Source: Flexibacter flexilis DSM 6793
Lineage (GTDB): Bacteria > Bacteroidota > Bacteroidia > Cytophagales > Flexibacteraceae
Direction: 5' to 3'
Length of the DNA stretch: 64,000 nt
Assembly (NCBI RefSeq): GCF_900112255.1
Contig: NZ_FOLE01000001.1
Span: 434,001-498,000 of the forward strand
Shown here: one piece after another, positions 17,951-27,384 of the stretch
Layout: each line of letters starts with the position of its first letter
How positions within the stretch are numbered: position 1 is the first letter of the stretch
Made by a program: the position numbers and the translations under genes
The notes under the pieces: generated by a model
Databases searched by the model: none
What the model was told of the DNA's origin: nothing
Seen by the model: the letters and a program-made list of their open reading frames with translations, nothing else

Positions 17951-19586
17951 AAACTTCTTGCAATGGTTTAAACGCAAATTTTTGGCCATCGAAAAGACCT
18001 AAATCGCTCATTTTGAGGGCTGGAATTACGAGCAATGCCATAAACGAAAGGCTCATGTAAGGCGCGTGCAAAGGGCTGCCCATGCGTTTGGCTTGCGCGT
18101 CGAGTGCGGCGTATTGGTGGCCTACGGTCGTGCCGTCTGTGTCGGTCATGATGCCCGCAATCGGCAACGGCAACACATTTTCTTCCGAAGCACTCACCGC
18201 CGAAATGCCGCCTTTGGCCTCAATGAGTAGGTTGGTGGCTCGGCTCAAATATTCGTCTGAAGTTCCTACCACAATAATATTGTGCGAGTCGTGCGCCACC
18301 GACGAGGCAATCGCACCTTCTTTTATCCCAAAACCATGAATAAACCCAACGGCAATAGGCGCATTGTTATAGCGATTGACAACCGCCACTTTGAGTATGT
18401 CGCGCGTAGTGTCAGCCTGCAAAAAACCGTTTTGGCTTTGCATTTCTCGTTCCAAATGATTTGTAATCAATTGCCCATCAAGCACTTGTATTACATTCAC
18501 TTTCACGGTTTCCGCAGCAGCTTTGATTGCAAACTCCGAAGACTGTTTCGGGGACGTGTTGAAATGATTAAGGTGTTCGGCGCGGCTGCTGGCAATAAAC
18601 GACTGGCCATTTTCGGCTACTTTTTGGCCATCAATGTAAGTGGCCAACACCCCAAAAGTTTCCAGCGAATCCACCACGATAAAGTCGGCAGCATCGCCTT
18701 CGCGCAGCAACCCGACAGGCAAATTATAATGCTCAACAGGATTCAGGCAGGCCGCACGCAAGACTTTAAAAAGTTCTACTTTTTTATTCAAAGCCCTTAC
18801 AACCAATTGGTTAATATGCCCTTCGATGAGGTTGTCGGGGTGTTTGTCATCAGAACAAAACATCATATTTTCGCTGTGCTCGTGTAGCAGCGGCGCGAGT
18901 GCCTCAAAATTTTTGGCGGCACTTCCTTCCCGAATCAAAATTTTCATGCCGTAGCTCAACTTTTCGGCGGCTTCGTCGTAAGTAAAACACTCGTGGTCGG
19001 TGCTAATGCCCGCCGCAATGTATTGGCGTGCCTGCTCGCCGCGCAACCCAGGTGCGTGTCCGTCGATGGGGTAGCCGTAGCGTTTGGCCAACTCGATTTT
19101 CTCGTGTACGATGGCATCGCCATACAAAACCCCAGGGAAATTCATCATTTCGGCCAAGTAATACACGCTTTTTTGTTGGAATAAAATTTCAATGTCTGCG
19201 GCGGTAAGTGTTGCGCCAGCCGTCTCGAAGGAAGTGGCAGGAACGCAAGAAGGCGCACCAAAACAAAACTTAAACGGCACCGTTTTGCCGTTTTCTATCA
19301 TAAACTCAACGCCTTTCAGCCCCAACACGTTGGCAATTTCGTGCGGGTCGGAAACGGTGGCAACAGAGCCATGCAAAACCGCCAATTGCGCGAAGTTGGC
19401 AGGCGTAAGCATCGAACTTTCGATGTGTACGTGCGAGTCCACGAAGCCACAACAAATATAATTATTGTATTGATTATCAGTTTTTTCTATCTTAGAAATA
19501 CGTCCGTCCGTAACGCTCACGCGGGCAGGATAGATGCTTTGTGTATGTAGGTCTATGAGGTTGCCCTCAACGAAGAAAGATGCCAT
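17943..19586 (-). CDS. ade: Adenine deaminase
   Basis: A 547-residue metal-dependent amidohydrolase that converts adenine to hypoxanthine and ammonia in purine salvage. The metal site GFVDSHVHIESSML is near residue 46-59, followed by ATVSDPHEIANVLG, DGHAPGL, DHECFTYDEA and FCSDDKHPDNLIEGH. The C-terminal domain has the family's HDSHNIIVVG and GGISAV. Length matches the bacterial Ade group. The final codons overlap a hairpin shared with mutA. Confidence 0.95.
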   Translation of the reverse strand: MASFFVEGNLIDLHTQSIYPARVSVTDGRISKIEKTDNQYNNYICCGFVDSHVHIESSMLTPANFAQLAVLHGSVATVSDPHEIANVLGLKGVEFMIENGKTVPFKFCFGAPSCVPATSFETAGATLTAADIEILFQQKSVYYLAEMMNFPGVLYGDAIVHEKIELAKRYGYPIDGHAPGLRGEQARQYIAAGISTDHECFTYDEAAEKLSYGMKILIREGSAAKNFEALAPLLHEHSENMMFCSDDKHPDNLIEGHINQLVVRALNKKVELFKVLRAACLNPVEHYNLPVGLLREGDAADFIVVDSLETFGVLATYIDGQKVAENGQSFIASSRAEHLNHFNTSPKQSSEFAIKAAAETVKVNVIQVLDGQLITNHLEREMQSQNGFLQADTTRDILKVAVVNRYNNAPIAVGFIHGFGIKEGAIASSVAHDSHNIIVVGTSDEYLSRATNLLIEAKGGISAVSASEENVLPLPIAGIMTDTDGTTVGHQYAALDAQAKRMGSPLHAPYMSLSFMALLVIPALKMSDLGLFDGQKFAFKPLQEVYK

Positions 19587-19643
19587 TATTTTTGTTTGAA
19601 AAAGTGAAATTTTGGAAAATTACTGTGTGCAAAACCCAACGGC

Positions 19644-20666
19644 TTACCAGTCAGGTTTGTCTTTGTTACGGCGGTTGCTCGATTCTGTTTTATGCTTGCG
19701 TTGTTGCAGATACTGCACTTCACTACTGCGCATACTTTCCAAAATCATGTTGGCTTTTTCTGCCGAAATTTTCATTTTTTTGAGTTGTTCGGGGTCGGCG
19801 GCCACATCGTTGCCGTCGCCATTTTGCGGATTGCCGTCTGCTAACTTTTGGGCATTGGCTTTGGGCTGTGCAGTAGCATCTTTGCTGGCCTTGCCATCTT
19901 TCGGGCTGCCTGTCGCACCTTTGGCATCGGCCTTATCGGTTTTATTTTGGCCTTGTTTGTCTTTGCCGCCCTTGCCGTCTTTATTTTGGGCTTGGTCTTG
20001 TGGCTGATTTTTGCCGTTTTGTTTGTCTGTTTGCTGCTGCTGATTCTGACCTTTTCCGTCTTGCTGCTGGCCTTGCGACTTCTCTTTTCCTTGTTGGGCT
20101 TTATTATCTTGTTGGTTTTGCTGCTGGTTCTGGCCGTTGTCTTGTTGGTTTTGGCCTTTACCTTTATTGTCTTTCTGCTTGTCTTCTTGTTTTTGGTCTT
20201 TATCTTTATTTTGTGGCTGCTGCTGTGCGTTTTGATTTTGCAATTTCTTGATTTTGATGTAGTTATGCCTTGCAAAGTTATTAGTCGGGTCGGCTTTGAG
20301 TGCGGCTTTGAGATAAGTTGCTGCCGTTTCGATGTCTTGCCGTTGGGCAGCCATGAGGCCTAATTGTTGATTGGCTACCGAGCGAATGGCCAAATCAGAC
20401 GCACCTAACAAGTGATGATAATAGTCTGAGGCGTGCGCCGTGTCGGAAGACTGATAGTAACAATGAGCCAAATTGAGTACGGCGCGTTCGCCGCCGCTAT
20501 GAAGCGTGTCCACCAAAATGCTATAATGCTTGGTTGCTGCCGCAAAATCGCCATGTTTATAAGAGTATTCCGCTTTTTTGATAAGTTCGTTGGCCTGCGC
20601 GATGTGCGAAATACCGCCACCACCAAACCACGACATGAATATGATAGAATATAAATACAATAACAT
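19644..20666 (-). CDS. TPR protein with low-complexity K/Q/N/D tail, BatC/BatE-like
   Basis: A 340-residue protein. The first 17 residues are hydrophobic; an alternative start 10 codons in (MSWFGGGG) is possible. Tetratricopeptide repeats run from about 25 to 140 (AEYSYKHGDFAAATKHYSIL, then AATYLKAALKADPTNNFAR). From about 145 to 290 the sequence is almost only Lys, Gln, Asn, Asp, Gly and Ala. TPR proteins of this kind accompany the bat (aerotolerance) genes in Bacteroidetes, but no bat gene is nearby, so that link is weak. It lies 57 bases upstream of ade on the same strand. Confidence 0.65.
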   Translation of the reverse strand: MLLYLYSIIFMSWFGGGGISHIAQANELIKKAEYSYKHGDFAAATKHYSILVDTLHSGGERAVLNLAHCYYQSSDTAHASDYYHHLLGASDLAIRSVANQQLGLMAAQRQDIETAATYLKAALKADPTNNFARHNYIKIKKLQNQNAQQQPQNKDKDQKQEDKQKDNKGKGQNQQDNGQNQQQNQQDNKAQQGKEKSQGQQQDGKGQNQQQQTDKQNGKNQPQDQAQNKDGKGGKDKQGQNKTDKADAKGATGSPKDGKASKDATAQPKANAQKLADGNPQNGDGNDVAADPEQLKKMKISAEKANMILESMRSSEVQYLQQRKHKTESSNRRNKDKPDW

Positions 20667-21314
20667 TTGATACGAATTTACTACAATAAAATCCTTTTAC
20701 TTATTGTTTAAAAGAAAACAAAGGTAATTCTATACAGGCAATTATAGAAAATATTTTTAGTAACTACCGAGTCTATTTTTTTCTGTTGAGATTTGGAGTC
20801 TTTGCGCAAGTTTTTGGCTAAATTGTTTACAAAGCTATTTTAACATTCGCAAAATGATATTATGGCAAACGCCCTTTCGTACTACTGGTTGATTTCTTAT
20901 TAAAATATTACACAACCTCGCAAGCAAATTATCAAAAATTATGCTTTATTTGGAGATTGGTAGGCAAAAAATAAATATAGATGGCTTGTAATCAGGCGTA
21001 TAGATGCCTGAAAGGTACATACTTATAAGGCTTGGTGGTTGTGATATATTATTGAATAATTCTAATGCCACGGTTCATGTAGAAAGTCAAATATTTATAA
21101 ATAGTCAATTGCCTTTTTAATTGAATAGAAAAATAAAAAATGCAAATAGCCATTGTGTTTGGGGCGAAAATTGTAATTTTGTTAAAAATGCTTACAGTCA
21201 GCACTTTGAGGGGTAATGTAAGTTTCTCCATAGAAAAAAGTAAATGATTGTATAAAAAAGTGGTTACATTCTTAAAATTTGTTGTATAAAGGAGGGTAAA
21301 CCCCTCAGAAATAA
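20667..21314 (+). promoter_or_regulatory. Gene-free interval with candidate sigma-factor promoter
   Basis: An A/T-rich interval between divergent genes; no convincing gene on either strand. TAATTTTG at 21174-21181 fits the -7 consensus, with ATTG at 21152-21155 as a possible -33 box (18-base spacer), about 130 bases before the ECF sigma start. A short hairpin TCAGGC/GCCTGA lies at 20992-21011 without a T-run. Confidence 0.4.
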
Positions 21315-21854
21315 ATGGAAGACGGGGAAATACTGCAACGAATAAAACGCGGAGATGAGTCAGCTTTAGACTACTTGTATCGGAAACATTACAAGATGAT
21401 GGCTAAAATGATTCTTCGCAATTCTGGGACAGAAGATGAAGCGAAAGACATTTTTCAAGATGCCTTAATTGTGTTTTGGGAAAAAGTAATTTCGGATAAG
21501 CTGGTGCTTACCTCAAAAATAAGCACGTTTCTGTACAGCATCTGCCAAAATTTGTGGCGAAAAGAATTAGATAGAAAGTCTAAGTTGTCGGCCGAACAGA
21601 CCGACAATATAGATGACACAGACCCTGACCTGCAAGAACGAATAGCTATTGTAAATCAATGTATTGCAATGCTGGGCGATACCTGCAAGCGATTGCTGAC
21701 ACATTACTATTTCGACAAGTTGTCTATGAGCGATATTGCCGAAAAAATGGGCTTTGCCAATGCCGATACGGCCAAAACCAAAAAGTATAAGTGCAAGCAA
21801 GAACTCGACAAGAAAATCAAATCGCTTTATAAAGCCAGCGATTTCTTAGACTAA
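21315..21854 (+). CDS. ECF-type RNA polymerase sigma factor
   Basis: A 179-residue sigma-70 family protein. Region 2 (DYLYRKHYKMMAKMILRN, then EDEAKDIFQDALIVFWEK) binds core polymerase and the -10 element; region 4 near 110-155 (TCKRLLTHYYFDKLSMSDIA) binds the -35 element. It has no extra domain. The next gene, 18 bases on, has a single membrane helix and is its probable anti-sigma factor. This suggests an envelope-signal pair; the regulon is unknown. Confidence 0.93.
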   Translation: MEDGEILQRIKRGDESALDYLYRKHYKMMAKMILRNSGTEDEAKDIFQDALIVFWEKVISDKLVLTSKISTFLYSICQNLWRKELDRKSKLSAEQTDNIDDTDPDLQERIAIVNQCIAMLGDTCKRLLTHYYFDKLSMSDIAEKMGFANADTAKTKKYKCKQELDKKIKSLYKASDFLD

Positions 21855-21872
21855 AAAACTTAAACGGATATT

Positions 21873-22808
21873 ATGCAAAATTCCGAAATGCTAAATGAGA
21901 AAATAGAAGCCTACCTAAACGACGCGCTCTCTACGACCGAACGAAAGGCTTTTGAACAAAACATGACTACCGACTCGTCTTTGCGCGAGGAAGTGTCGTT
22001 GCAACAAGACATTATTGAGGGACTAAAACGCGAACGCCGCGCCATGCTCAAAGCTCGCCTGAGCAATGTGGAACTTCCGCCATTGGAAGCCGCCGACATT
22101 GCCGCTACTGGTGCGCTTGCGTATTGGGCTAAATGGCTGGGCGGTGCTGCTCTTTTGGGCGGTGCGATTTTTGCTGCTTACTATTGGTCTAACAACGAGC
22201 CTGAAACTTCGGGCGTGGCTAACCAACAACCAGCCACTACCATTGTTGTAGAAAAACCTACGGCAGCCGTTGCGCCTGTTATTTCGCAAGAAACAGCCGT
22301 AACAGATGCCGACCAAGTACAGCACAGCAATCCACAAACACCTGTTGCTCAGAGTGTAAACAAACAAGCAATCCCTTCAAAAAATGCTGATAAAGCTAAA
22401 ACGACAACAAGTTTGAGCGCGAAAGCTGGGCAAGTTGCTGCACCTGTCATAGACGGCAACGACTCAGACAATGGCTTTGAGAAAACAGATAACGGAGCAA
22501 ATACGCCAACTGGAAATATTGCCAATGAAAGCGTGAAGGCTTCGCCTCGCCCAGAAGTGATTGTAGAAAAGTCTAAAGATTTGAGCTATCAATACTTTAA
22601 TAATAAGCTTTATTTGTACGGCGATTTTAACAGTACACCTTATGAACTTTTGGAGCTTAATTCTCCTAGTGGCCGTAAAATGTATATTTACTTCGGAAAT
22701 AGCTTCTACGCGTTAGAAGAAAGCCAAAACACTACGCCACTGCACGCAGTGAAAGACGCAGATTTAATTAATAATCTGAATGTTTTGCGGAAAAAACGTG
22801 CTGAATAA
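21873..22808 (+). CDS. Single-pass membrane protein, probable anti-sigma factor
   Basis: A 311-residue protein. The cytoplasmic part (1-85) includes the start NSEMLNEKIEAYLNDALS and an acidic helix region typical of anti-sigma domains in Bacteroidetes (LTAEQ-like EQNMTTDSSLREEVSLQQ). A transmembrane helix follows at about 87-108 (WLGGAALLGGAIFAAYYW). The rest is a periplasmic low-complexity linker and a small C-terminal domain around 230-300 with YQYFNNKLYLYGDFNSTPYE. It lies 18 bases after the ECF sigma gene. The function is inferred from this context; no conserved zinc motif is visible. Confidence 0.7.
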   Translation: MQNSEMLNEKIEAYLNDALSTTERKAFEQNMTTDSSLREEVSLQQDIIEGLKRERRAMLKARLSNVELPPLEAADIAATGALAYWAKWLGGAALLGGAIFAAYYWSNNEPETSGVANQQPATTIVVEKPTAAVAPVISQETAVTDADQVQHSNPQTPVAQSVNKQAIPSKNADKAKTTTSLSAKAGQVAAPVIDGNDSDNGFEKTDNGANTPTGNIANESVKASPRPEVIVEKSKDLSYQYFNNKLYLYGDFNSTPYELLELNSPSGRKMYIYFGNSFYALEESQNTTPLHAVKDADLINNLNVLRKKRAE

Positions 22809-22834
22809 TAATTGATTAGCATTTTCTATAAATA

Positions 22835-22880
22835 AAAACGGGTTTGCTCTCCAAACATAAAGGAAGCAAGCCCGTTTTAC
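22835..22880. terminator. Bidirectional terminator
   Basis: AAAACGGGTTTGCT pairs with AGCAAGCCCGTTTT (one wobble), flanked by A/T runs, between the sigma/anti-sigma unit and the convergent amylase gene. Confidence 0.65.
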
Positions 22881-22901
22881 TTTTTGGGTGAAATCAAAAC
22901 A

Positions 22902-24671
22902 TTAGCCTAATACTTCGATTCTGAAAATATAGCCCGTGTAAGGCTCGGCTACCAACGGAATCCCTGCCGTTTTTTCGCTGGGGTCTATGGTATGCCAAAT
23001 TTTTACTTCCACTTCGGGGTGATTGTCGAGCAGAGCCGTTAGCCGCACGCGCGAACTGGCACTAATACCCATTTGTTGCCAAATCTCTATCGGTACTTTG
23101 ACCACTGGTTTCATTAATAGTTTTTGTTCAAAGTTTGCCAAAATAAGCAGGCGTTCGGTTTGCGTATAGCGAATGTAACTATACAGTCGCGTGTCGTTGT
23201 AGTCAAAACTTACACCTTTGTTAAACTCTTGTAGCGAGATAGTTGCGCCACTTCGAATAGCGGGACTGTGAGCCGTTACACCCAAAAGTTTTTGATAAAA
23301 AGTATGTAATTGTTTTTGTCGGATGCTCAAGTCTGCGCCATCAAAAAGCCCGTTGTTGAGTAGCTTTGTCCATTCGGGCATGGAGAAATAATCGAAAATT
23401 GTAGTGCGGCCATCGTCGCCACTAAAGCCGCTGTCGCCTTGCGCGGGTTCGCCCACTTCTTGGCCATTGTAAATCATTACGGGGCTTGTACTGAGGGTGG
23501 CGGTCAGTACCATGCCTGCTTGTGCGCGGAAAGGGTCGGCGGCAAACTGCTGCGAAGCGATGCGGTGTTCATCGTGGTTTTCCATGAACCGCAATAGTTT
23601 GTTGTTGTAGTCTTTAAATTTTGCCCAGCATTCCGTCAGGTCGTTGGCATTGCCATAGCCGCAAGTAAGCACGCGCACCATGTCGTAAAGCCCCACTTTA
23701 TCGTACAAATAATCAAAGCCGCCGTGCTGCACATAGTCGTAATACAACGAGGGGTTATATACTTCTGCAATAAAAATAGTGTTCGGATACGGTGCTTTAA
23801 TTTCGCTGATAAGCCATTGCCAAAAAGCAACGGGCACCATTTCGGCCATATCGCACCGAAAACCGTCCACACCCTTTCCGCACCAAAATAGCACGATGTC
23901 GCGCATTTTCAGCCAAGTATCAGGCATGGGCTCAAAGTGTTGTTCTTTATCGTTTTGATAATCAACACCGTAGTTAAGTTTTATGGTTTCATACCAGTCT
24001 TCTATGCTCGGAGTAGGCGAAAAACAATCGTTACCTGTGGCGCGTGCTGGCTGCTCTTTGTACGGTTTTTTGACCTGCAAATCGGGTGGTAAATACTGGC
24101 CTTTAGGAACTAAAAATTCACTTTTTCCTAAATAATAAAAATTGTTTCGGGCTGAAAAATTGAGGTTTTTGTCATCATTTTGTCCCAAATCTTGTATGCC
24201 TTCGGGCTTGCTGTCCGAATAGTATTGGCGGGCTACGTGGTTAGGTACAAAATCAATAATCACTTTCAGGTCTGCCGCGTGTGTGCGTGCCACCAACTGC
24301 TCGAACTCCTGCATTCGGTCAGGGACGGATACGGCCAAATCTGGCGCAACATCATAATAATCGATGATGGCATAAGGCGAACCCGCACGACCTTTCACGA
24401 TTTGCGGACTATTTTTGGCAATGCCATGAGCCGAATAATCCGTAAGGGTTGCGTGTTCGATTACGCCCGTGTACCACACGTGCGAGACGTTCATTTCTTT
24501 AAGGTATTGCAAAGCCGTTTCCGTGATGTCTGCAAACTTGCCACAACCATTTTCTGCTATGCTGCCGTACCACTGATTGCGGGTGTTAGCGTTACCAAAA
24601 AGTCTAACAAGTAGTTGATATACAACAAGTTTGTTGTCTGAAATGTGTTCTATGAGTTGGGAAAATGGCAT
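22902..24671 (-). CDS. GH13 family alpha-amylase-like glycosidase
   Basis: A 589-residue TIM-barrel enzyme of the alpha-amylase superfamily. The four conserved regions are present: VIDFVPNHVARQY, GFRCDMAEMVP with the nucleophile Asp, FIAEVY with the acid/base Glu, and FMENHDEHRIA with the stabilising Asp. There is no signal peptide, so it is probably cytoplasmic and acts on glycogen or malto-oligosaccharides. It is divergent from the mscS gene and convergent with the ECF unit, hence a single-gene unit. The exact subfamily is not assigned. Confidence 0.9.
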   Translation of the reverse strand: MPFSQLIEHISDNKLVVYQLLVRLFGNANTRNQWYGSIAENGCGKFADITETALQYLKEMNVSHVWYTGVIEHATLTDYSAHGIAKNSPQIVKGRAGSPYAIIDYYDVAPDLAVSVPDRMQEFEQLVARTHAADLKVIIDFVPNHVARQYYSDSKPEGIQDLGQNDDKNLNFSARNNFYYLGKSEFLVPKGQYLPPDLQVKKPYKEQPARATGNDCFSPTPSIEDWYETIKLNYGVDYQNDKEQHFEPMPDTWLKMRDIVLFWCGKGVDGFRCDMAEMVPVAFWQWLISEIKAPYPNTIFIAEVYNPSLYYDYVQHGGFDYLYDKVGLYDMVRVLTCGYGNANDLTECWAKFKDYNNKLLRFMENHDEHRIASQQFAADPFRAQAGMVLTATLSTSPVMIYNGQEVGEPAQGDSGFSGDDGRTTIFDYFSMPEWTKLLNNGLFDGADLSIRQKQLHTFYQKLLGVTAHSPAIRSGATISLQEFNKGVSFDYNDTRLYSYIRYTQTERLLILANFEQKLLMKPVVKVPIEIWQQMGISASSRVRLTALLDNHPEVEVKIWHTIDPSEKTAGIPLVAEPYTGYIFRIEVLG

Positions 24672-24866
24672 AGTTTTAGTAGAATAGATGAATTGTTGTA
24701 GAGAAAAGTAAATGTACTATTTTGTTTCAAAAAATACAAAAACAATGACTTTTCTATCCAAACGAATCGCTAACAGATTATTGTTATTTTTTCAAAAAAA
24801 AGAAACCTTGCTTGTGTTTCTGGTGGCGGATATGGCACAAATCTGCCTCATTTTCCGAAGTTTTGA

Positions 24867-24874
24867 TACCTTTG
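24867..24874 (+). promoter_or_regulatory. Candidate -7 element of the mscS operon
   Basis: A perfect TACCTTTG, 45 bases before the channel gene start. No clear TTTG at 19-base spacing is seen. Confidence 0.4.
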
Positions 24875-24918
24875 CAAGGTTTAATCTTTCAATTTGTACA
24901 AACTAAATCTGCTCAAAA

Positions 24919-26073
24919 ATGGAAAATACAGAACTTTTAGACGCGTTCCGACAACTGCGCAGCCAATGGGGAATTTGGGGAAGTACGGCTATTGTGGCGG
25001 CCAGTGTCGTACTGGTTTATGTGTTCTTTTATATGCTGTTCAGGCTGTTGCGTGCATGGATTTTGCGCGAAAATAAAGCCTTGTATCCTTTACTTATCAA
25101 ATACGCGTATCGTCCGAGCCGTTCGGTGGCGGTGGTTATTGGCATCATGACGGCCTTGCCTTTGCTGGAGTTGCCGCCACGCTTTGAAAAAATAATCAAT
25201 CATGGCATAGAACTGATTTTGATTACGGTGATAGCGCATTGGCTCATTCGCCTTATCACGGGCACTAAGTTTGTGATGCTCATGCGCTACGACAACGACC
25301 TGACAGACAATCTCAAAGCCCGCAAGGTTTATACGCAATTCCGAATTATCGAACGCATTTTGATTATTGCCATTATTATTTTGGCGGTTGGCGTTGGGCT
25401 AATGACCTTCGAGAAAATACGACAAGTTGGCGTGAGTTTATTGGCTTCGGCGGGTGTGATAGGTGTGATTATGGGTTTGGCCGCGCAGCGCAGTATCGGA
25501 ATGATGTTTGCTGGTATCCAAATCGCTATTGCCCAACCGATTCGTATAGAAGATGTAGTCGTGGTAGAAGGCGAATGGGGGAATGTGGAAGAAATTACGC
25601 TAACTTACGTGTCCATACGTCTTTGGGACGAACGCCGTCTGATTGTGCCTATCAATTATTTTATCGAAAAACCGTTCCAAAACTGGACGCGTTCTTCTAC
25701 CAACATCATGGGAACGGTAATGATTTATGCCGATTATACCATTCCTATCAGCGACTTACGCGAGGCATTTACGCGATTTTTGCGCGAAAGTTCGCTTTGG
25801 GACGGTCGCGTCGGGACGTTGGTGGTTACTGATGCCACTTCTGAAACCATCCAAATTCGTGCCTTGATGAGTTCGTCTAATGCCGATTATTTGTTTGAAT
25901 TGCGCACGTTTATTCGCGAAAAACTCATTACTTATATTCGCGAAAATTACCCGAATGCCTTGCCGCGCCGCCGTGTAGAATCTTTTGTGCAACAAGTAAA
26001 AACGGCGGACGAACAGCCCGAAGAAGATCCGCAAAACAACTCGCACGAAGATAATCCGATGAATTTGCATTAA
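24919..26073 (+). CDS. MscS family mechanosensitive ion channel
   Basis: A 384-residue inner-membrane protein with about four helices (residues about 22-44, 65-90, 130-160 and 168-190) followed by the MscS beta domain. The pore-lining region ASAGVIGVIMGLAAQRSIGM and the downstream IAIAQPIRIEDVVVVEGEWG and VPINYFIEKPFQNW are characteristic. It releases osmolytes on hypo-osmotic shock. It is the first gene of a likely operon: the next starts 17 bases on and two more follow with gaps of 35-40 bases. Confidence 0.92.
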   Translation: MENTELLDAFRQLRSQWGIWGSTAIVAASVVLVYVFFYMLFRLLRAWILRENKALYPLLIKYAYRPSRSVAVVIGIMTALPLLELPPRFEKIINHGIELILITVIAHWLIRLITGTKFVMLMRYDNDLTDNLKARKVYTQFRIIERILIIAIIILAVGVGLMTFEKIRQVGVSLLASAGVIGVIMGLAAQRSIGMMFAGIQIAIAQPIRIEDVVVVEGEWGNVEEITLTYVSIRLWDERRLIVPINYFIEKPFQNWTRSSTNIMGTVMIYADYTIPISDLREAFTRFLRESSLWDGRVGTLVVTDATSETIQIRALMSSSNADYLFELRTFIREKLITYIRENYPNALPRRRVESFVQQVKTADEQPEEDPQNNSHEDNPMNLH

Positions 26074-26090
26074 AATATTTAGTTTTGGGT

Positions 26091-27344
26091 ATGAGCCAAA
26101 AAAATACGTTACCGTCATTTACGCCGATTTTGATTGTGGGGGCTGGGCCTGCTGGCGCAACGGCTTCGCTTACTTTGTCGCATTTGGGCATGGAGCATTT
26201 GATTATTGACAAAGCAACGTTCCCACGAGACAAAATCTGCGGTGATGGTCTCGACCTCAAAATTCCGCGTATTTTTAAGCACCTGAACCGCCCCGAATGG
26301 ACAGAAGAACTGCTCAATACGCCCGATATTTTTTTGCCTGCGTGGGGTGTGCGAATGGTTGCGCCCAATGGCCGCGCCACCGACAATATTTACACACCTC
26401 CCGCCGACACTAAAGCTTATCCGCCATTCGTAACAGCCAAGCGGCAGGATTTTGATAATTTTTTGGTGAATAAAATTGCCTCGCCGTATGCCGACTTGCG
26501 CACGGACGCATCATTGGAAGCATTACGCCGCACGCCGCAGGGCTGGGAAGCGGATATTTTGTATCAAAATCAGTTGCAAACTGTTGCTTGCCAGTTGCTT
26601 ATGGCAGCCGATGGCGACCATTCCACCATACTCAGGCACTTACAACAACGCAAGATAGACCGCGTACATTATGCCTCGTCGGTGCGTGTTTATTACAAAA
26701 ATGTGGCTGGCCTGCATCCGCAAAATCTCATCGAATTTCATTTTCGGAAAGAATTGCCAATGGGTTATTTCTGGATTTTCCCGTTGCCCAATGGCTGCGC
26801 TAATGTGGGGCTGGGCATTCAGAGCCGCATTGCCGCCGAGCGTGATGTAAATCTTCGGGCGGTGTTGGATAAATTGCTGTATCATACGCCTGACATTAGC
26901 CCACGTTTTGAGCAAGCGCAAGCCCTCGAACCCGTGAAAGGCTGGGGTATTCCGTTGGCTTCGCGCCGCCGCAATTGTGTCGGAGACAATTATATGTTGT
27001 TGGGCGATGCGGCTTCGTTGGTCAATCCCCTGAACGGCGAAGGCATCGGAACGGCGATGTTGTCGGGCTACATCGCGGCGCACTATGCCCAAAAAGCCAT
27101 ACAACGCAACAATTTTACGGCTCAAACGCTTGCGGGCTACGAACAAGACATGAGCTTGCGCCTCCAAGACGAAGTAAAAGCCTATAACATGGCTTTACGC
27201 TTCGACCATAAACGCTGGTATTTCCCGACGCTGAACACGCTTTTTGCGTTAAATATACCAAACCGTTGGATGAAAAAATCTATGCACCAATGGCATAACA
27301 CAGCCTTTGAACAAGAAATTAAACTTCGATTTTTGAATCAATAA
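26091..27344 (+). CDS. Geranylgeranyl reductase family flavoprotein
   Basis: A 417-residue FAD enzyme starting at MSQKNTLPSFTPILIVGAGPAG. The N-terminal VGAGPAGATAS binds FAD; DKICGDGLD (near 49-57) and the C-terminal GDAASLVNPLNGEGIGTAM are hallmarks of the GGR branch of p-hydroxybenzoate-hydroxylase-like flavoproteins. Family members saturate isoprenoid chains such as geranylgeranyl or menaquinone side chains. The gene lies between a membrane channel gene and a heme lipoprotein gene, before a PAP2 phosphatase. A role in polyprenyl lipid reduction is inferred; a monooxygenase role is possible. Confidence 0.82.
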   Translation: MSQKNTLPSFTPILIVGAGPAGATASLTLSHLGMEHLIIDKATFPRDKICGDGLDLKIPRIFKHLNRPEWTEELLNTPDIFLPAWGVRMVAPNGRATDNIYTPPADTKAYPPFVTAKRQDFDNFLVNKIASPYADLRTDASLEALRRTPQGWEADILYQNQLQTVACQLLMAADGDHSTILRHLQQRKIDRVHYASSVRVYYKNVAGLHPQNLIEFHFRKELPMGYFWIFPLPNGCANVGLGIQSRIAAERDVNLRAVLDKLLYHTPDISPRFEQAQALEPVKGWGIPLASRRRNCVGDNYMLLGDAASLVNPLNGEGIGTAMLSGYIAAHYAQKAIQRNNFTAQTLAGYEQDMSLRLQDEVKAYNMALRFDHKRWYFPTLNTLFALNIPNRWMKKSMHQWHNTAFEQEIKLRFLNQ

Positions 27345-27384
27345 AAAATATTAATACATTCATTTCCAGTATTTAATAAAAAGG

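Noticed and set aside
19848-20363. A 171-codon, very hydrophobic plus-strand frame opposite the TPR gene
   Set aside because: It is the complement of the K/Q/N/D low-complexity tail, which automatically gives Leu/Phe/Val-rich sequence.
21049-21231. A 60-codon minus-strand frame before the ECF sigma gene
   Set aside because: It overlaps the likely promoter and is A/T-driven.
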